This document shows positions 10,019-18,177 of a stretch of DNA of 49,455 nucleotides, in pieces. A model generated the notes under the pieces. The model had not been told where the DNA came from, did no database searches, and saw only the letters and a program-made list of their open reading frames with translations. The DNA is from a virus. The translations under genes were made by a program, and so were the position numbers. Numbering within the stretch: position 1 is the stretch's first letter; each line of letters opens with the position of its first letter. Location of the stretch: the IMG/VR virus record IMGVR_UViG_3300025623_000443, positions 1 to 49,455 of that record, one strand, 5' to 3'.

Positions 10019-10076
10019 CGGGGAAAAGCCTCTGTTTTGGGGCGTACCTTCGCCCATACTAGCAGCGCACGGCCTG

Positions 10077-10108
10077 CGCTAAACAGGTTCTCCTTCTTGG
10101 TATAAGAA
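10077..10108 (+). promoter_or_regulatory. Candidate rightward promoter
   Basis: CGCTAAA (10077-10083) and GGTATAAGAA (10099-10108) are spaced exactly as in the promoters at 34372 and 34980: the ATAA core starts 25 bases after the first base of the upstream box. The upstream box is a weaker match to TGCAAAA. It would drive the two small rightward ORFs at 10174 and 10256. Confidence 0.55.
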
Positions 10109-10173
10109 TTACGAACAAGGAAGAATACTCTTCCGACGTTCGCAGTCACTGTGTGAGAGGAGCCCAGTTTTTT

Positions 10174-10254
10174 ATGAAAGCAATCACAAACACGTCCACA
10201 ACGAAGGACCTGGAACGCGGGACCGAAGACGCGCTCACCCCCGTTCAGAAGTAG
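10174..10254 (+). CDS. Very small ORF, 26 residues
   Basis: ATG 10174 is preceded by GAGAGGAG about 11 bases upstream and lies some 65 bases after the promoter-like element ending at 10108. The peptide begins MKAITNTSTTKDLERG and ends at TAG 10252-10254. The next ORF begins with GTG only one base later, so this may be a leader peptide or the first cistron of a two-gene unit. The surrounding genes read the other way. No function is recognised; the only support is the ribosome-binding site and promoter position. Confidence 0.35.
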   Translation: MKAITNTSTTKDLERGTEDALTPVQK

Positions 10255-10255
10255 G

Positions 10256-10513
10256 GTGAACCCAAAATTCATCCCGCTGAGGCCGGGGGTAAGCTGTCCG
10301 CTTGCCCCGATGCCTTGCTACACCCCCCGGGAGTGTGCTGACTGCCGCTTCTTCGAGAAGCGACGCGCCTGGACGGCCGAGTGGCTGTGCGGTACGTGTC
10401 TGGTCGTCGAGGAGGACACCGCTGAGGTGTACTTCTCAAGCGGGAACTGTGAGGAGTGCGGGGGGTTCAGCCCCGTGCTCTGCGCAGTGGTGCTTGCCTC
10501 CGCGCGTGACTAG
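10256..10513 (+). CDS. Small cysteine-rich protein, probable zinc binder
   Basis: The 85-residue frame starts at GTG 10256, one base after the stop of a 26-residue ORF; an in-frame ATG at 10310 would give 67 residues. Cysteines are arranged as CADC, then WLCGTC, then NCEEC, a pattern expected of a compact zinc-ribbon or zinc-knuckle protein. Its stop overlaps the 3' end of the convergent portal gene by a few bases. It is the only rightward gene inside a leftward virion block and has its own promoter-like element at 10077, which suggests early expression. No family is recognised. Confidence 0.5.
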   Translation: MNPKFIPLRPGVSCPLAPMPCYTPRECADCRFFEKRRAWTAEWLCGTCLVVEEDTAEVYFSSGNCEECGGFSPVLCAVVLASARD

Positions 10514-12405
10514 GGTCCGCGCGAGGGTAACTGCTCAGGGTTGGGGCGTAGCCGTACGCCCTGACTTTTTAGGTCCCTGAAAACCAGCTCGTACAGATTC
10601 GGGTTGTTGGCCCGCAGCTGCTCCAGCCGGTGATACTGGTCGACCTCTGACATAGCGCTCAACTGCTGGGCGACGGTCCGCGCCGCTACGGCGAGGTTCT
10701 GGCCTCCCGCGCTCTCCACCGGCTGCTGCTCTTGCCCCGGCTGAGCCTGCTGCTCTTGCCCAGGCTGCTGCGGCTGGCCCTGTTGAGCCTGCTGCCCCGC
10801 AGCACCCTGCTGCTCCTGCCCTTGCTGCTGTTGCTGCTCCGGCGTCGCCATGCCGTTCTGGTTCAGAATCTCCTGCTGCTGCACCTGCGCCTGTGCGCCG
10901 TACTTGGCCTGGATAATCTGCGCCTCGCCTTGCGCCGCCGCTTGGTCGACAATCTGCTGGCGCGATACACGCGCCTGGACCGACCGCTCGGTCTTGAGCA
11001 GCGTCTGCTCCCGGTCGTAGTCGAAGTCCCGAGACTGTAGCAACGACCGCTGCGAGATGAGCCCACCCTGCGACAGCTGCAGGTCGTACGACGCGCGCTG
11101 GATGTCGTCCGCCATCTTGAACGGGCGGAACCTCATCCCAATAGGCGTTTTGTCACACCCACCGGCAATGGCATCCCGGATGAAGTGAACCAACCGCAGC
11201 ATGTCTTGACGGTTGCCAAGGAACTCGTTCTCAAGCGCCTTGAGGTTCACGCTCGCGCCGCTGTACTGGGCCTCCCCGTAGAAGAACGAGGTGGGCACAC
11301 CCATGCCCGCTACGATTTGGTCGAAGTAGACCCGCAGCTCCTGGTGGAGCAGCATGGCCCGGCCCTGCCCACCGATGAGCTGGTAGCCGAGCGGGAACCC
11401 GAGGACCGGGATGTGGTTGGGGTCCTGGCGCCACTTGGTGACCTGAAGCTCGACCTCCTTCTGCCAGCTCTTCAGGTTGACCTGGGAGTAGAAGTTGTTG
11501 CCGTCTCCGGTGACCTGCGGGTAGAGCACACGCATGGGGACGATGTGCTCCATGCACACCGCTTCCTGGCTCTTCCGCAGGACCTGCGTGAAGAAGATGT
11601 CCTTCAGGACCGGCAGGACAAGCGGGGCGCCCCAGCCCTGGTCCCCCGGGTTCGTGCTGATGGACGCCCTCCGCGAGTGGAAGATTTTGTCCGACTCGAT
11701 GAGGATGGCCTTCTTTTTACGTATCGCGTCGATGAACGTCTGGGGGACGTTCTGCACCACGTCAGGAATGCCAAGAGTAATCTGGTTCCGCAGATACTGG
11801 GGCATCCGGTAGAAGTACCGGGAACGCCCAGTTATCTCGTTGTACTCGATCTCGATTACCCGCGGGTTCCACCGGACCAGCCGCACCGCTTCGAGGTTCT
11901 TCTGGTACTCGTCGTGTACCTTCGCCTCGTGCTGGGTATCGCACTCCTGGCAGTGCAGCATGAACTTCGTGTCGCGCCACTGGTACTTAGCTTTGGACGC
12001 CTCGACCGCGTGCTGGCACTGACGACACGTCAGCTTCTTCACGAACGGGAATGAGACCGTACAGAACGAGTTGCCGAACGTGTACCTGTCCAGGTTCTGC
12101 TCGACCAGGAACTGGCGGATGCGCAGCTTGGTCTCGAACAGGTCCCGCCACTCTTCGACCAGCCCCTCGTTCCCCTCGTCGAACATGATGTCCGTGATGG
12201 GGTACGCCGCGAGGCGACTCGTCACCGTCGAGATGATGGGGTTGGTACGCTGGTAGTAGGCACACCACTCGAACGTCTCCCGGATAGTCGACGGGAGGTA
12301 GTTCTCAGCGATGTCGAAGAACGGTGACGGGTAGAACGCCTCAGGCCGCCCCACTGACGAGGCGCGGGCCTGCCTACCGGCCGAAGGGGCTGTAATGACG
12401 GACAT
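10510..12405 (-). CDS. Portal protein with inserted zinc finger
   Basis: The 631-residue protein has the features of a portal: an N-terminal region with FEWCAYYQRTNPIISTVTSR, a central part with GQGRAMLLHQELRVYFDQIVAGMGVPTSFFYG, SGASVNLKALENEF and a following long helix, and a low-complexity Gln/Gly/Pro-rich C-terminal tail (about residues 495-575). The portal forms the ring at the head vertex through which DNA is packaged and ejected. A four-cysteine site, CRQC and CQEC about 30 residues apart, is inserted near residues 125-160; I do not know this as standard in portals. The next gene upstream in transcription ends 2 bases before this start. Family identification comes from pattern recognition only. 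Confidence 0.75.
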   Translation of the reverse strand: MSVITAPSAGRQARASSVGRPEAFYPSPFFDIAENYLPSTIRETFEWCAYYQRTNPIISTVTSRLAAYPITDIMFDEGNEGLVEEWRDLFETKLRIRQFLVEQNLDRYTFGNSFCTVSFPFVKKLTCRQCQHAVEASKAKYQWRDTKFMLHCQECDTQHEAKVHDEYQKNLEAVRLVRWNPRVIEIEYNEITGRSRYFYRMPQYLRNQITLGIPDVVQNVPQTFIDAIRKKKAILIESDKIFHSRRASISTNPGDQGWGAPLVLPVLKDIFFTQVLRKSQEAVCMEHIVPMRVLYPQVTGDGNNFYSQVNLKSWQKEVELQVTKWRQDPNHIPVLGFPLGYQLIGGQGRAMLLHQELRVYFDQIVAGMGVPTSFFYGEAQYSGASVNLKALENEFLGNRQDMLRLVHFIRDAIAGGCDKTPIGMRFRPFKMADDIQRASYDLQLSQGGLISQRSLLQSRDFDYDREQTLLKTERSVQARVSRQQIVDQAAAQGEAQIIQAKYGAQAQVQQQEILNQNGMATPEQQQQQGQEQQGAAGQQAQQGQPQQPGQEQQAQPGQEQQPVESAGGQNLAVAARTVAQQLSAMSEVDQYHRLEQLRANNPNLYELVFRDLKSQGVRLRPNPEQLPSRGP

Positions 12406-12407
12406 GC

Positions 12408-13082
12408 TTAACTCAACAACCTGCTGGACTGCTCGATGAACAGGGCATTCTGCTTCCGCACAAAGGCTACTATAGCCTGGGACTTAGCGGCTTGCAGGCC
12501 GATGGCCGAGCGAGCGTCTACGCCCGGCGAGTTATTAGCGACTAATAGCCGCACCGCATCCTGCATGGACGAGGTACTGCCCTCGCCCAGCTTCTGCACG
12601 TAGTCGTTACACGGCTCAAGCGGCCCGGGGCCGTAGACATACCCCGCCGAGAACATCCCGGCGGCGACGTACTTGTAGACCTCTTTCGACACCTTGACGT
12701 CTTGGCGCAGCGAGGAGAGCACGTCGAGGGCGAAGGCACACTGCAGCGGGTTGGCCTGCTGCACCATGTCAAAGCGTGGGGGTAGGCCGCGAAGACCCAG
12801 GGCTACATTCTCGAAGATGTCCCACGCCTCGTACGGCGCAGAAGCCACCATGCTCGACCGGATAGCCTGAATCTTGTTGCGGGAAGCCGCAGAAGGTGTG
12901 CGCCCGAAGGACAGGTAAATCTCCGCCCAGACGGTCTCAGGCTCCCAGCCGAGGTACTCCGTCTTGAAGGTCTTGAGGAGGATTAGTCCAAGAACGAGCG
13001 GATGTGTCTCGCTGTTCGTGAACGCTTCCGGTATCGCCTCCGGTCCTGTGGGCCCGAGAGCGGAGATTTCTTCAGGGCGCAT
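12408..13082 (-). CDS. Unrecognised virion-block protein, 224 residues
   Basis: The protein begins MRPEEISALGPTGPEAIPEAF and appears mostly alpha-helical, with no transmembrane segment or catalytic motif seen. Its ATG lies inside the end of the preceding gene (11-base overlap) and its stop is 2 bases before the portal start, so it is part of a tightly packed portal operon. In many tailed phages this place holds head-assembly or adaptor genes, but no such family is recognised here. Palindrome copy 3 lies near the C-terminus and encodes L-L-V-A-N-N. Confidence 0.7.
   Translation of the reverse strand: MRPEEISALGPTGPEAIPEAFTNSETHPLVLGLILLKTFKTEYLGWEPETVWAEIYLSFGRTPSAASRNKIQAIRSSMVASAPYEAWDIFENVALGLRGLPPRFDMVQQANPLQCAFALDVLSSLRQDVKVSKEVYKYVAAGMFSAGYVYGPGPLEPCNDYVQKLGEGSTSSMQDAVRLLVANNSPGVDARSAIGLQAAKSQAIVAFVRKQNALFIEQSSRLLS
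12533..12547. repeat. Dispersed palindrome copy 3 (TATTAGCGACTAATA)
   Basis: Perfect arms, CGA centre, inside the 12408-13082 gene, encoding L-L-V-A-N-N. Confidence 0.9.
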
Positions 13083-14073
13083 CCATCATCCCGGCAATCA
13101 CCGCCTTGTGCGGGTCCGGGAGGCTTCCCAGGACACTCACAGGGTCGGCTGCGAACTGCTGGGCGAACTCTGCACCAAACTCACCCTCAAGTCGAGAGCC
13201 CGCTCCCTGTGCGAAAGAAACGATGTCGTCGCCGCTGTAGTCCCGCCCACCGATGGACACGTTGACCGACGCGGTCTTGGTGTGCCCCTCGTAGGGGGCG
13301 CCGTAGATGGAGTACACCGGGTCCGGGATGCTGCGGCCGTAGTACTGCGTGAGCTGGAGAGTGCTATCGAACAGCTCCAGGGAAGCGACCGCCTCCTCAG
13401 CAGTGAACTCGCCCGAGGCCGTCTTCTCCTTCAGCGTGTCGAGCACCTTCGAGGGCTCAGGGGACCAACCCGTCGCGAGCTTGCGCGCGTCGATAGCCAT
13501 ACTGAGGTTCTGGCCGACCTCCGTGCCAGCGTAGTCCTTCAGCTCCGGAACGGTGTCGAGGTCGACGCCGGCTTCCTTCACCATGAAGGCCAGCCGCTGC
13601 TTGCCTCGGGGGCTGCAGCCAGCGAACTCGTCACGGAGGTGCTCGATGGACGGGTCCGTCTCCAGCTCGAACAGCGCGGCCAGCGCGTGGTCGTCCGCGG
13701 CGGCACTGGTGAGGATGTCGATAGGCGAAGCGATCTTCTCCATCTCGTTGTACGCCGGAAGACCGAACGCATCGAGGGCAGTCTCCAGCTTCGCCGAGGC
13801 TTCCTTCCGCAGCTCCTCCGGGAGATGCATCCCGCAAGACACGAAGTAGAGGAGTGAAGCCGCAGTATTCCCCGCGTCCATCAGCGGGAACTTGGCGGCC
13901 AAACCAGACGCGGTCTTGACGAAGACAGCGTAATCGCTAGGATGCTTGACAGTCACATCCGACAGATTGACAGCGGTCTCGAAGACGGCAGGGGTTTTAC
14001 CCCCCAGCCGGTCCCGAAGCAGCTGTCCGCCGTCGTCGTACTGGTCAACAATCCGGAGGTCGAGCGTATCCAT
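13072..14073 (-). CDS. Unrecognised virion-block protein, 333 residues
   Basis: This is the first gene of the leftward portal operon. ATG 14073 is chosen because GAGGGT lies just upstream; an in-frame GTG at 14085 is possible. The protein begins MDTLDLRIVDQYDDGGQ and carries a helical segment with MHLPEELRKEASAKLETALDAFG. I associate that wording with uncharacterised proteins of large tailed phages, but no function follows. It overlaps the next gene by 11 bases. A structural or head-assembly role is inferred only from the neighbours. Confidence 0.7.
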   Translation of the reverse strand: MDTLDLRIVDQYDDGGQLLRDRLGGKTPAVFETAVNLSDVTVKHPSDYAVFVKTASGLAAKFPLMDAGNTAASLLYFVSCGMHLPEELRKEASAKLETALDAFGLPAYNEMEKIASPIDILTSAAADDHALAALFELETDPSIEHLRDEFAGCSPRGKQRLAFMVKEAGVDLDTVPELKDYAGTEVGQNLSMAIDARKLATGWSPEPSKVLDTLKEKTASGEFTAEEAVASLELFDSTLQLTQYYGRSIPDPVYSIYGAPYEGHTKTASVNVSIGGRDYSGDDIVSFAQGAGSRLEGEFGAEFAQQFAADPVSVLGSLPDPHKAVIAGMMDAP

Positions 14074-14081
14074 GTGCACCC

Positions 14082-14123
14082 TCACAAGCGGCGTCCGCTT
14101 TTCGGTATAAGCTGCTCAGAGCA
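14082..14123 (+). promoter_or_regulatory. Rightward promoter with inverted repeat in divergent control region
   Basis: TCACAAG (14082-14088) and CGGTATAAGC (14103-14112) fit the same layout as the other rightward promoters, with the ATAA core 25 bases after the start of the upstream box. Directly downstream is a perfect inverted repeat TGCTC-A-GAGCA (14113-14123) at the expected transcription start, a natural operator position. The region separates the leftward virion operon (start 14073) from the rightward replication operon, whose first gene encodes an HTH protein. Confidence 0.5.
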
Positions 14124-14166
14124 ACAAGAGAAGCTTACACGACGTGCGAATGGGAGAAAAGCAGAG

Positions 14167-14592
14167 GTGACCTTCGATGCTCTGCTAAAAGCCGCGATAA
14201 CCGACGCGGGGTACTCCTCCCTCAGGACGTTCTCAATAGACGCAGGCATCGCCCGAGAGTCCGTACGTGCGTACACCGCAGGTGACCGGATACCGAGTAA
14301 CGCCAAACTAGAACAGATGGGGGATGTCCTCGGTATCCGCGAGGCACCAACTTACACCCAGCTGGAGCTTGCTCTGGCTACCGCCCGGCTCCAAAAGAAG
14401 AGCGGAGCAAACCAAAAGTACGGAGTTCAAGCCACCGCGGCGCTGAAGACCGCTGACCCCGCTGATGACCTACCAACCCACCGTATCGAGGCCCTGGTAA
14501 CAATGTTCTTCGACCACGGACACCGAGAGCGTACTCCCGAAATCGAGTACTTCATCCGTGAACAAATCACCCGACTTCTGACTGATGTCTGA
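14167..14592 (+). CDS. XRE/Cro-type HTH transcriptional regulator
   Basis: GTG 14167 is chosen because the AG-rich stretch GGGAGAAAAGCAGAG precedes it and because it lies after the promoter at 14082-14112; the frame is open further upstream but that part would not be transcribed. The 141-residue product has a helix-turn-helix pattern near residues 15-60 (SSLRTFSIDAGIARESVRAY, then GDRIPSNAKLEQMGDVLGI), typical of Cro/CI-like DNA-binding proteins. Being first in the rightward operon and beside an inverted repeat, it likely controls its own promoter or the early/late choice. The stop overlaps the next ATG by 8 bases. Confidence 0.75.
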   Translation: MTFDALLKAAITDAGYSSLRTFSIDAGIARESVRAYTAGDRIPSNAKLEQMGDVLGIREAPTYTQLELALATARLQKKSGANQKYGVQATAALKTADPADDLPTHRIEALVTMFFDHGHRERTPEIEYFIREQITRLLTDV

Positions 14593-15169
14593 GGACATCC
14601 GTCGCACCTCCGGCGCTAAGTTCGTCTTCCTTAGCTTCTCTGAGGTCGACCAAGTTGGACAAGCACTAAGGGAACTACTTGCCACCTGGGGTCCAGGTTG
14701 GCGAATAACCCGCCCGAGCACCAGCTCACATCCGTTTCTACGCATCGAGTTCCTACCCAGTAACTGGGTTTGGGACCGAGCTGACAGAGAGTTCTCCACC
14801 GGCCCCAAGTGGGCCAAAATGGAGGCGTACTACCTAATGCTTCTCCTACAGGAGCACGGTACACAGATCCTCGCAGGGCGAGGGTGTGGTCTCGGTCAGT
14901 ACTTTGAAGACGGGTCTACAGAACGCCAGGACACCACTCTCTACACAGCGAACGTAGAGCGTGCCCACAGTGTCCACTACGTCTTCTCCTGCCCCCCGGG
15001 GTTGGAGCCTCAAGACGCGATTCGCATTCATGGAGGCGTGCCCCTAGCGGGCGCGGTCACATGGGGAAAGTCAGCCGTAAATACGCTGGCGCCCCTCACC
15101 CCTCCTGGAGCAGAATTAGAAAATGCGCATTCTGAGACCCCAGCAGGTTCCGACGACGCCCTGCCCTGA
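14585..15169 (+). CDS. Unrecognised early-operon protein, 194 residues
   Basis: ATG 14585 overlaps the end of the HTH gene, which suggests translational coupling. The product begins MSEDIRRTSGAKFVFLSF and looks like a single alpha/beta domain with many aromatic residues (PSNWVWDRADREFSTGPKW). The C-terminus is rich in Pro and Glu. There is no signal peptide or membrane segment. Its 3' end overlaps the helicase gene by 47 bases. I do not recognise the family. Confidence 0.65.
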   Translation: MSEDIRRTSGAKFVFLSFSEVDQVGQALRELLATWGPGWRITRPSTSSHPFLRIEFLPSNWVWDRADREFSTGPKWAKMEAYYLMLLLQEHGTQILAGRGCGLGQYFEDGSTERQDTTLYTANVERAHSVHYVFSCPPGLEPQDAIRIHGGVPLAGAVTWGKSAVNTLAPLTPPGAELENAHSETPAGSDDALP

Positions 15170-16961
15170 GCAGGACGACGGAGCCGGCTTCAAAGATCGT
15201 GCGGTAGCCTCAGCAAGTCTGTGGCTGCCGCCCTGCGTGGATGATGTGGACTGGGCTCGTATCGAGGAGCGCAGCGTCGTCACACCTAAGCTTACATATG
15301 ACCCGCGTCCGCTCATGACGACCCGAGCGGGGGCCACAATCAAAGGACCTGACGGGAAACCCATGCGCTTCGGGGAACTCCCGGAGCAAGTACCAATCTC
15401 CTTAGTGCGCGAGCTGGACGGCCACTTGGTGGTCCCCCGATACCTGTGCTCCGAAGAAACCGACAAGGTGGACTTCGAGTCCCCACAACTTGAGGACGTC
15501 TGGAGTCAGATTGACTTCGGCAGCAGGATTGAGCCCAGGAACGTCGCCCAGAAAGCGGCATGGGAGGCCCTCTCCGAAGCCGGTAACGGCACCCTCAAGC
15601 TATCGTGCGGCAAAGGGAAGACCGTGATGAGCCTGAAGAAGCTCGCGCAGCGGGGCTTCCCTGGCATCGTTCTGGTAAACAACCGCGGGCTGGCGCACCA
15701 GTGGAAGCTCAGCGCTATGAAGTTCTTGGACCTGGAGGACAAGGACATCGGGATGGTCACCTCCGGGCTATCCCACCGCGACGCCTACCACATCCCGGAC
15801 AACCCGAAACTTCTCGCAAAAGCGCTCGTGGACTGTGACTCGGAAATGGTCCAACTGATCCAGCAGCTGGAAAAGGTTGCAGGCCCGGGGTTTAACCCCC
15901 TCTCCGGGAAGCACGTCCAGGCGCTGGTAAACCGCATCTGCACCCCCATAGAGCGGCTCGACTATGAGGCCGGGCGGGCCAAGTGTCTGCACGCCTGGGC
16001 AGACGAGGGTAAAGCGCCCTTCACCCTGCTGCGGGACTACCGGGAGGTGCTCTTCAAGCACCGGCTCCTTCGGGACCGCATCGACGGGGAGACATCTGTC
16101 TGGAACCGCCCGTTGGTCATCAGCACCATCCAGTCCCTGGTGAGCGGGCTCGACGATTTCCCGCAGTGGATACGACAGCGGTTCGGGTCCGTCTTCTTTG
16201 ATGAGGGGCACCACCTCCCTGCTGCCACGTTCATTCGGGCTATCGATGTGTTCCATGGTGCCCGGTTCAGCCTCACAGCTACACCAGAGCGCGACGACGG
16301 GCTTGAGGCCCTCATGTACGCACACACGGGTGGGGTCATCTACGAGGACATGGAGCCTGAATATCCAGCGGCTCTTTACTTCAAGGACCTGCCCACCCGG
16401 CTGGCGACGGAAGACAAGGCTGTCCGCAAGGCTGTGTTCGACCGGCAGAGACGCATCAACCTCGGCATGCTCTACCAGTACCTCGCTATGGACCGCATCC
16501 GGAATCGACAAATCATCCGGCAGATGGTCATCCCCGCGCTGAACAAGGGCCGGGATGTATTGGTCCTGGCCCATGCGCAGGCCCACCCGGAGCAGTTGGC
16601 GAAGGCGCTGCTACAGGTGAGTCCCACCTTGGCGAAAGCCTCAGGGGTCGGAGTCATCACTGGAGAGACCTCCGGGATTGACCGTGTTCGGATCCTCGCA
16701 AGCTGCCGGGCATGCTTCGCCACAATGGGGGTTGCCCTGGAGGGGCTGGACGCGCCGAAGAAGGACACGGTCGTGATGGCGAGCGCCTTCACCTCCTGGC
16801 GAATGCTGGTCCAGAGCAAGGGGCGCATCGAGCGGCTCTTTGAGGGCAAGCCCCAGCCGCTCTACCTCATCGTCTCTGACACAAAGATAGACATCCTGAA
16901 AGGGATGTCCTGGGCACTGAAAAGGAAGCTACAGCGCAATGGCCTTGATTACAGCGGTTGA
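15123..16961 (+). CDS. Superfamily 2 DNA helicase
   Basis: The 612-residue protein has a P-loop LSCGKGKTVMSLKKLA near residue 160, the DEAH-type box VFFDEGHHLPAATF near 355, motif III FSLTATPERDDGL near 380, and a C-terminal helicase domain ending with the motif VI-like QSKGRIERLFEG near 565. This layout matches UvsW/RadD-like SF2 helicases, which remodel branched DNA during phage recombination and replication. A stretch of about 100 residues between motifs I and II (roughly 220-320) is longer than in minimal SF2 enzymes. GGAG lies 12 bases before ATG 15123. The stop overlaps the next gene by 23 bases. Confidence 0.85.
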   Translation: MRILRPQQVPTTPCPEQDDGAGFKDRAVASASLWLPPCVDDVDWARIEERSVVTPKLTYDPRPLMTTRAGATIKGPDGKPMRFGELPEQVPISLVRELDGHLVVPRYLCSEETDKVDFESPQLEDVWSQIDFGSRIEPRNVAQKAAWEALSEAGNGTLKLSCGKGKTVMSLKKLAQRGFPGIVLVNNRGLAHQWKLSAMKFLDLEDKDIGMVTSGLSHRDAYHIPDNPKLLAKALVDCDSEMVQLIQQLEKVAGPGFNPLSGKHVQALVNRICTPIERLDYEAGRAKCLHAWADEGKAPFTLLRDYREVLFKHRLLRDRIDGETSVWNRPLVISTIQSLVSGLDDFPQWIRQRFGSVFFDEGHHLPAATFIRAIDVFHGARFSLTATPERDDGLEALMYAHTGGVIYEDMEPEYPAALYFKDLPTRLATEDKAVRKAVFDRQRRINLGMLYQYLAMDRIRNRQIIRQMVIPALNKGRDVLVLAHAQAHPEQLAKALLQVSPTLAKASGVGVITGETSGIDRVRILASCRACFATMGVALEGLDAPKKDTVVMASAFTSWRMLVQSKGRIERLFEGKPQPLYLIVSDTKIDILKGMSWALKRKLQRNGLDYSG

Positions 16962-17637
16962 CCCCCCGCTCTCTGACAAGCTGTGGGCGGTACAGAGGTG
17001 CTGGGCTAGTTGCGACAAGTGCGGGCTCTCGAAGTTCCGCTCTATGCCCGCCTACACCAAGGCGGAGCATGGGCCGCGCAAGCCAGAGCTTCTGTTCGTC
17101 ACAGACCGCTTTGACCCCGCCGTTCTACAGACTCGTGAGTTCCCCACTGGAAACTACGAGGGGGTCTTACGCACCCTGCTGTCGAGCTTCGGCCACATCC
17201 CTGCGGACTACTGGTTCACGCCCGCAACCCTGTGCCCTACAACCGTTCCTGACCCCGACGACTGGCGGCCTCTTGAGTTGATGCCTGTCCCCAACCGGGC
17301 GCAAGTGTCGGCTTGTCGGCCGCGCCTACACGAGGAGATTCGGCTGCTCTGCCCGGAGATCATTGTGTGTCTTGGGAAGATGGCTGTTGAGGCTGTTTTC
17401 CCGAAGAACCCTCCCAAGTTTGTTCCCAACCTGGGGGAGATTGTAGAGCCACAAGTTTCTGGTGGTCTGTCCCCCATGGTAGTACCCTGCATGGTGACCT
17501 ACAGCCTCAGTCATCTGTATCGAAATTGGGACATGTCAGAGGGCGGTTTGTGGAACACCGCCTTCAATCACATACAGCAAGCATCCGTCATCGCTAGGCA
17601 CCTCCGCGAACAGCGGGGTGAAAATATTAGCGACTAA
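16939..17637 (+). CDS. Uracil-DNA glycosylase-fold protein (family 4 like), atypical active site
   Basis: The 232-residue protein has CDKCGLSKFR near residue 25 and later TLCPTTVPD with VSACRPRLHEEI. Together these give the four cysteines that hold an iron-sulfur cluster in family 4 uracil-DNA glycosylases. The LGKMA motif of the family is also present (VCLGKMAVEAVF). The usual GEAPG-type motif A is replaced by LFVTDRFDP, and the HPS-type motif is replaced by TYSLSHLYRN. The fold is therefore supported, but catalytic activity is doubtful; it could be a nonclassical glycosylase or a DNA-binding relative. Palindrome copy 4 covers the last codons and the stop. Confidence 0.65.
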   Translation: MALITAVDPPLSDKLWAVQRCWASCDKCGLSKFRSMPAYTKAEHGPRKPELLFVTDRFDPAVLQTREFPTGNYEGVLRTLLSSFGHIPADYWFTPATLCPTTVPDPDDWRPLELMPVPNRAQVSACRPRLHEEIRLLCPEIIVCLGKMAVEAVFPKNPPKFVPNLGEIVEPQVSGGLSPMVVPCMVTYSLSHLYRNWDMSEGGLWNTAFNHIQQASVIARHLREQRGENISD

Positions 17638-17639
17638 TA
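17625..17639. repeat. Dispersed palindrome copy 4 (TATTAGCGACTAATA)
   Basis: Covers the last codons and stop of the glycosylase-like gene and lies 13 bases before the next ATG, directly upstream of that gene's GGAG. Confidence 0.9.
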
Positions 17640-17652
17640 ATGGAGTCCGAAA

Positions 17653-18177
17653 ATGCGTTCGACCCTTCGCCGCCGTCGTCTCACTCAGCCTGAGGTTGCG
17701 ACCGTCACCCCCGTCGTCGAGACAGGCGCCATCACCGCCGCCGAGACCGCCGCCCAGGCCAAGATTGATGCGCGAGACCGCATCATCGCCGTGATGAAGG
17801 AGTTCATGGCTGAGAACCGGCCTGTCTTCACGCAGTTCATGGAGCTGACCGCCCGCGCCGAGACGGCAGAGGCGGAAGCCAAGGAGGCCATCCTCGCCAT
17901 CGAGACCAGCGAGACCTGGAACTACAGCGAGACGACTCGCGGGGCCAAGCCCAGCACCCCGGTCTTCGACATCGCCCTCTTGCCCAACGAGGTCCTCCTC
18001 ACCCCCGGCATCATCAGGAGCATCGACAACGTCAAGCTGGAACAGATGGCCACGGGTACCCTGGCGCACTACGCCCAGGAGCTGGCCAACGCCAAGAAGC
18101 CGAACCCCAAGAACCCCTCGGTCAGCTTCGCGAACAAGACGCCCGCGTCCAAGAGCCTGAAGAAGCTCCTCGACTAG
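17653..18177 (+). CDS. Unrecognised alpha-helical protein, 174 residues
   Basis: ATG 17653 has GGAG at 17641-17644, right after palindrome copy 4. The N-terminus is basic (MRSTLRRRRLTQPEVATV) and the middle is a long Ala/Glu-rich helix (about residues 30-90) that could form a coiled coil. The C-terminus is Lys- and Asn-rich. It sits between the glycosylase-like gene and a small GTG-start gene in the same operon. No family is recognised; a DNA- or helicase-associated role is only a guess from position. Confidence 0.7.
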   Translation: MRSTLRRRRLTQPEVATVTPVVETGAITAAETAAQAKIDARDRIIAVMKEFMAENRPVFTQFMELTARAETAEAEAKEAILAIETSETWNYSETTRGAKPSTPVFDIALLPNEVLLTPGIIRSIDNVKLEQMATGTLAHYAQELANAKKPNPKNPSVSFANKTPASKSLKKLLD

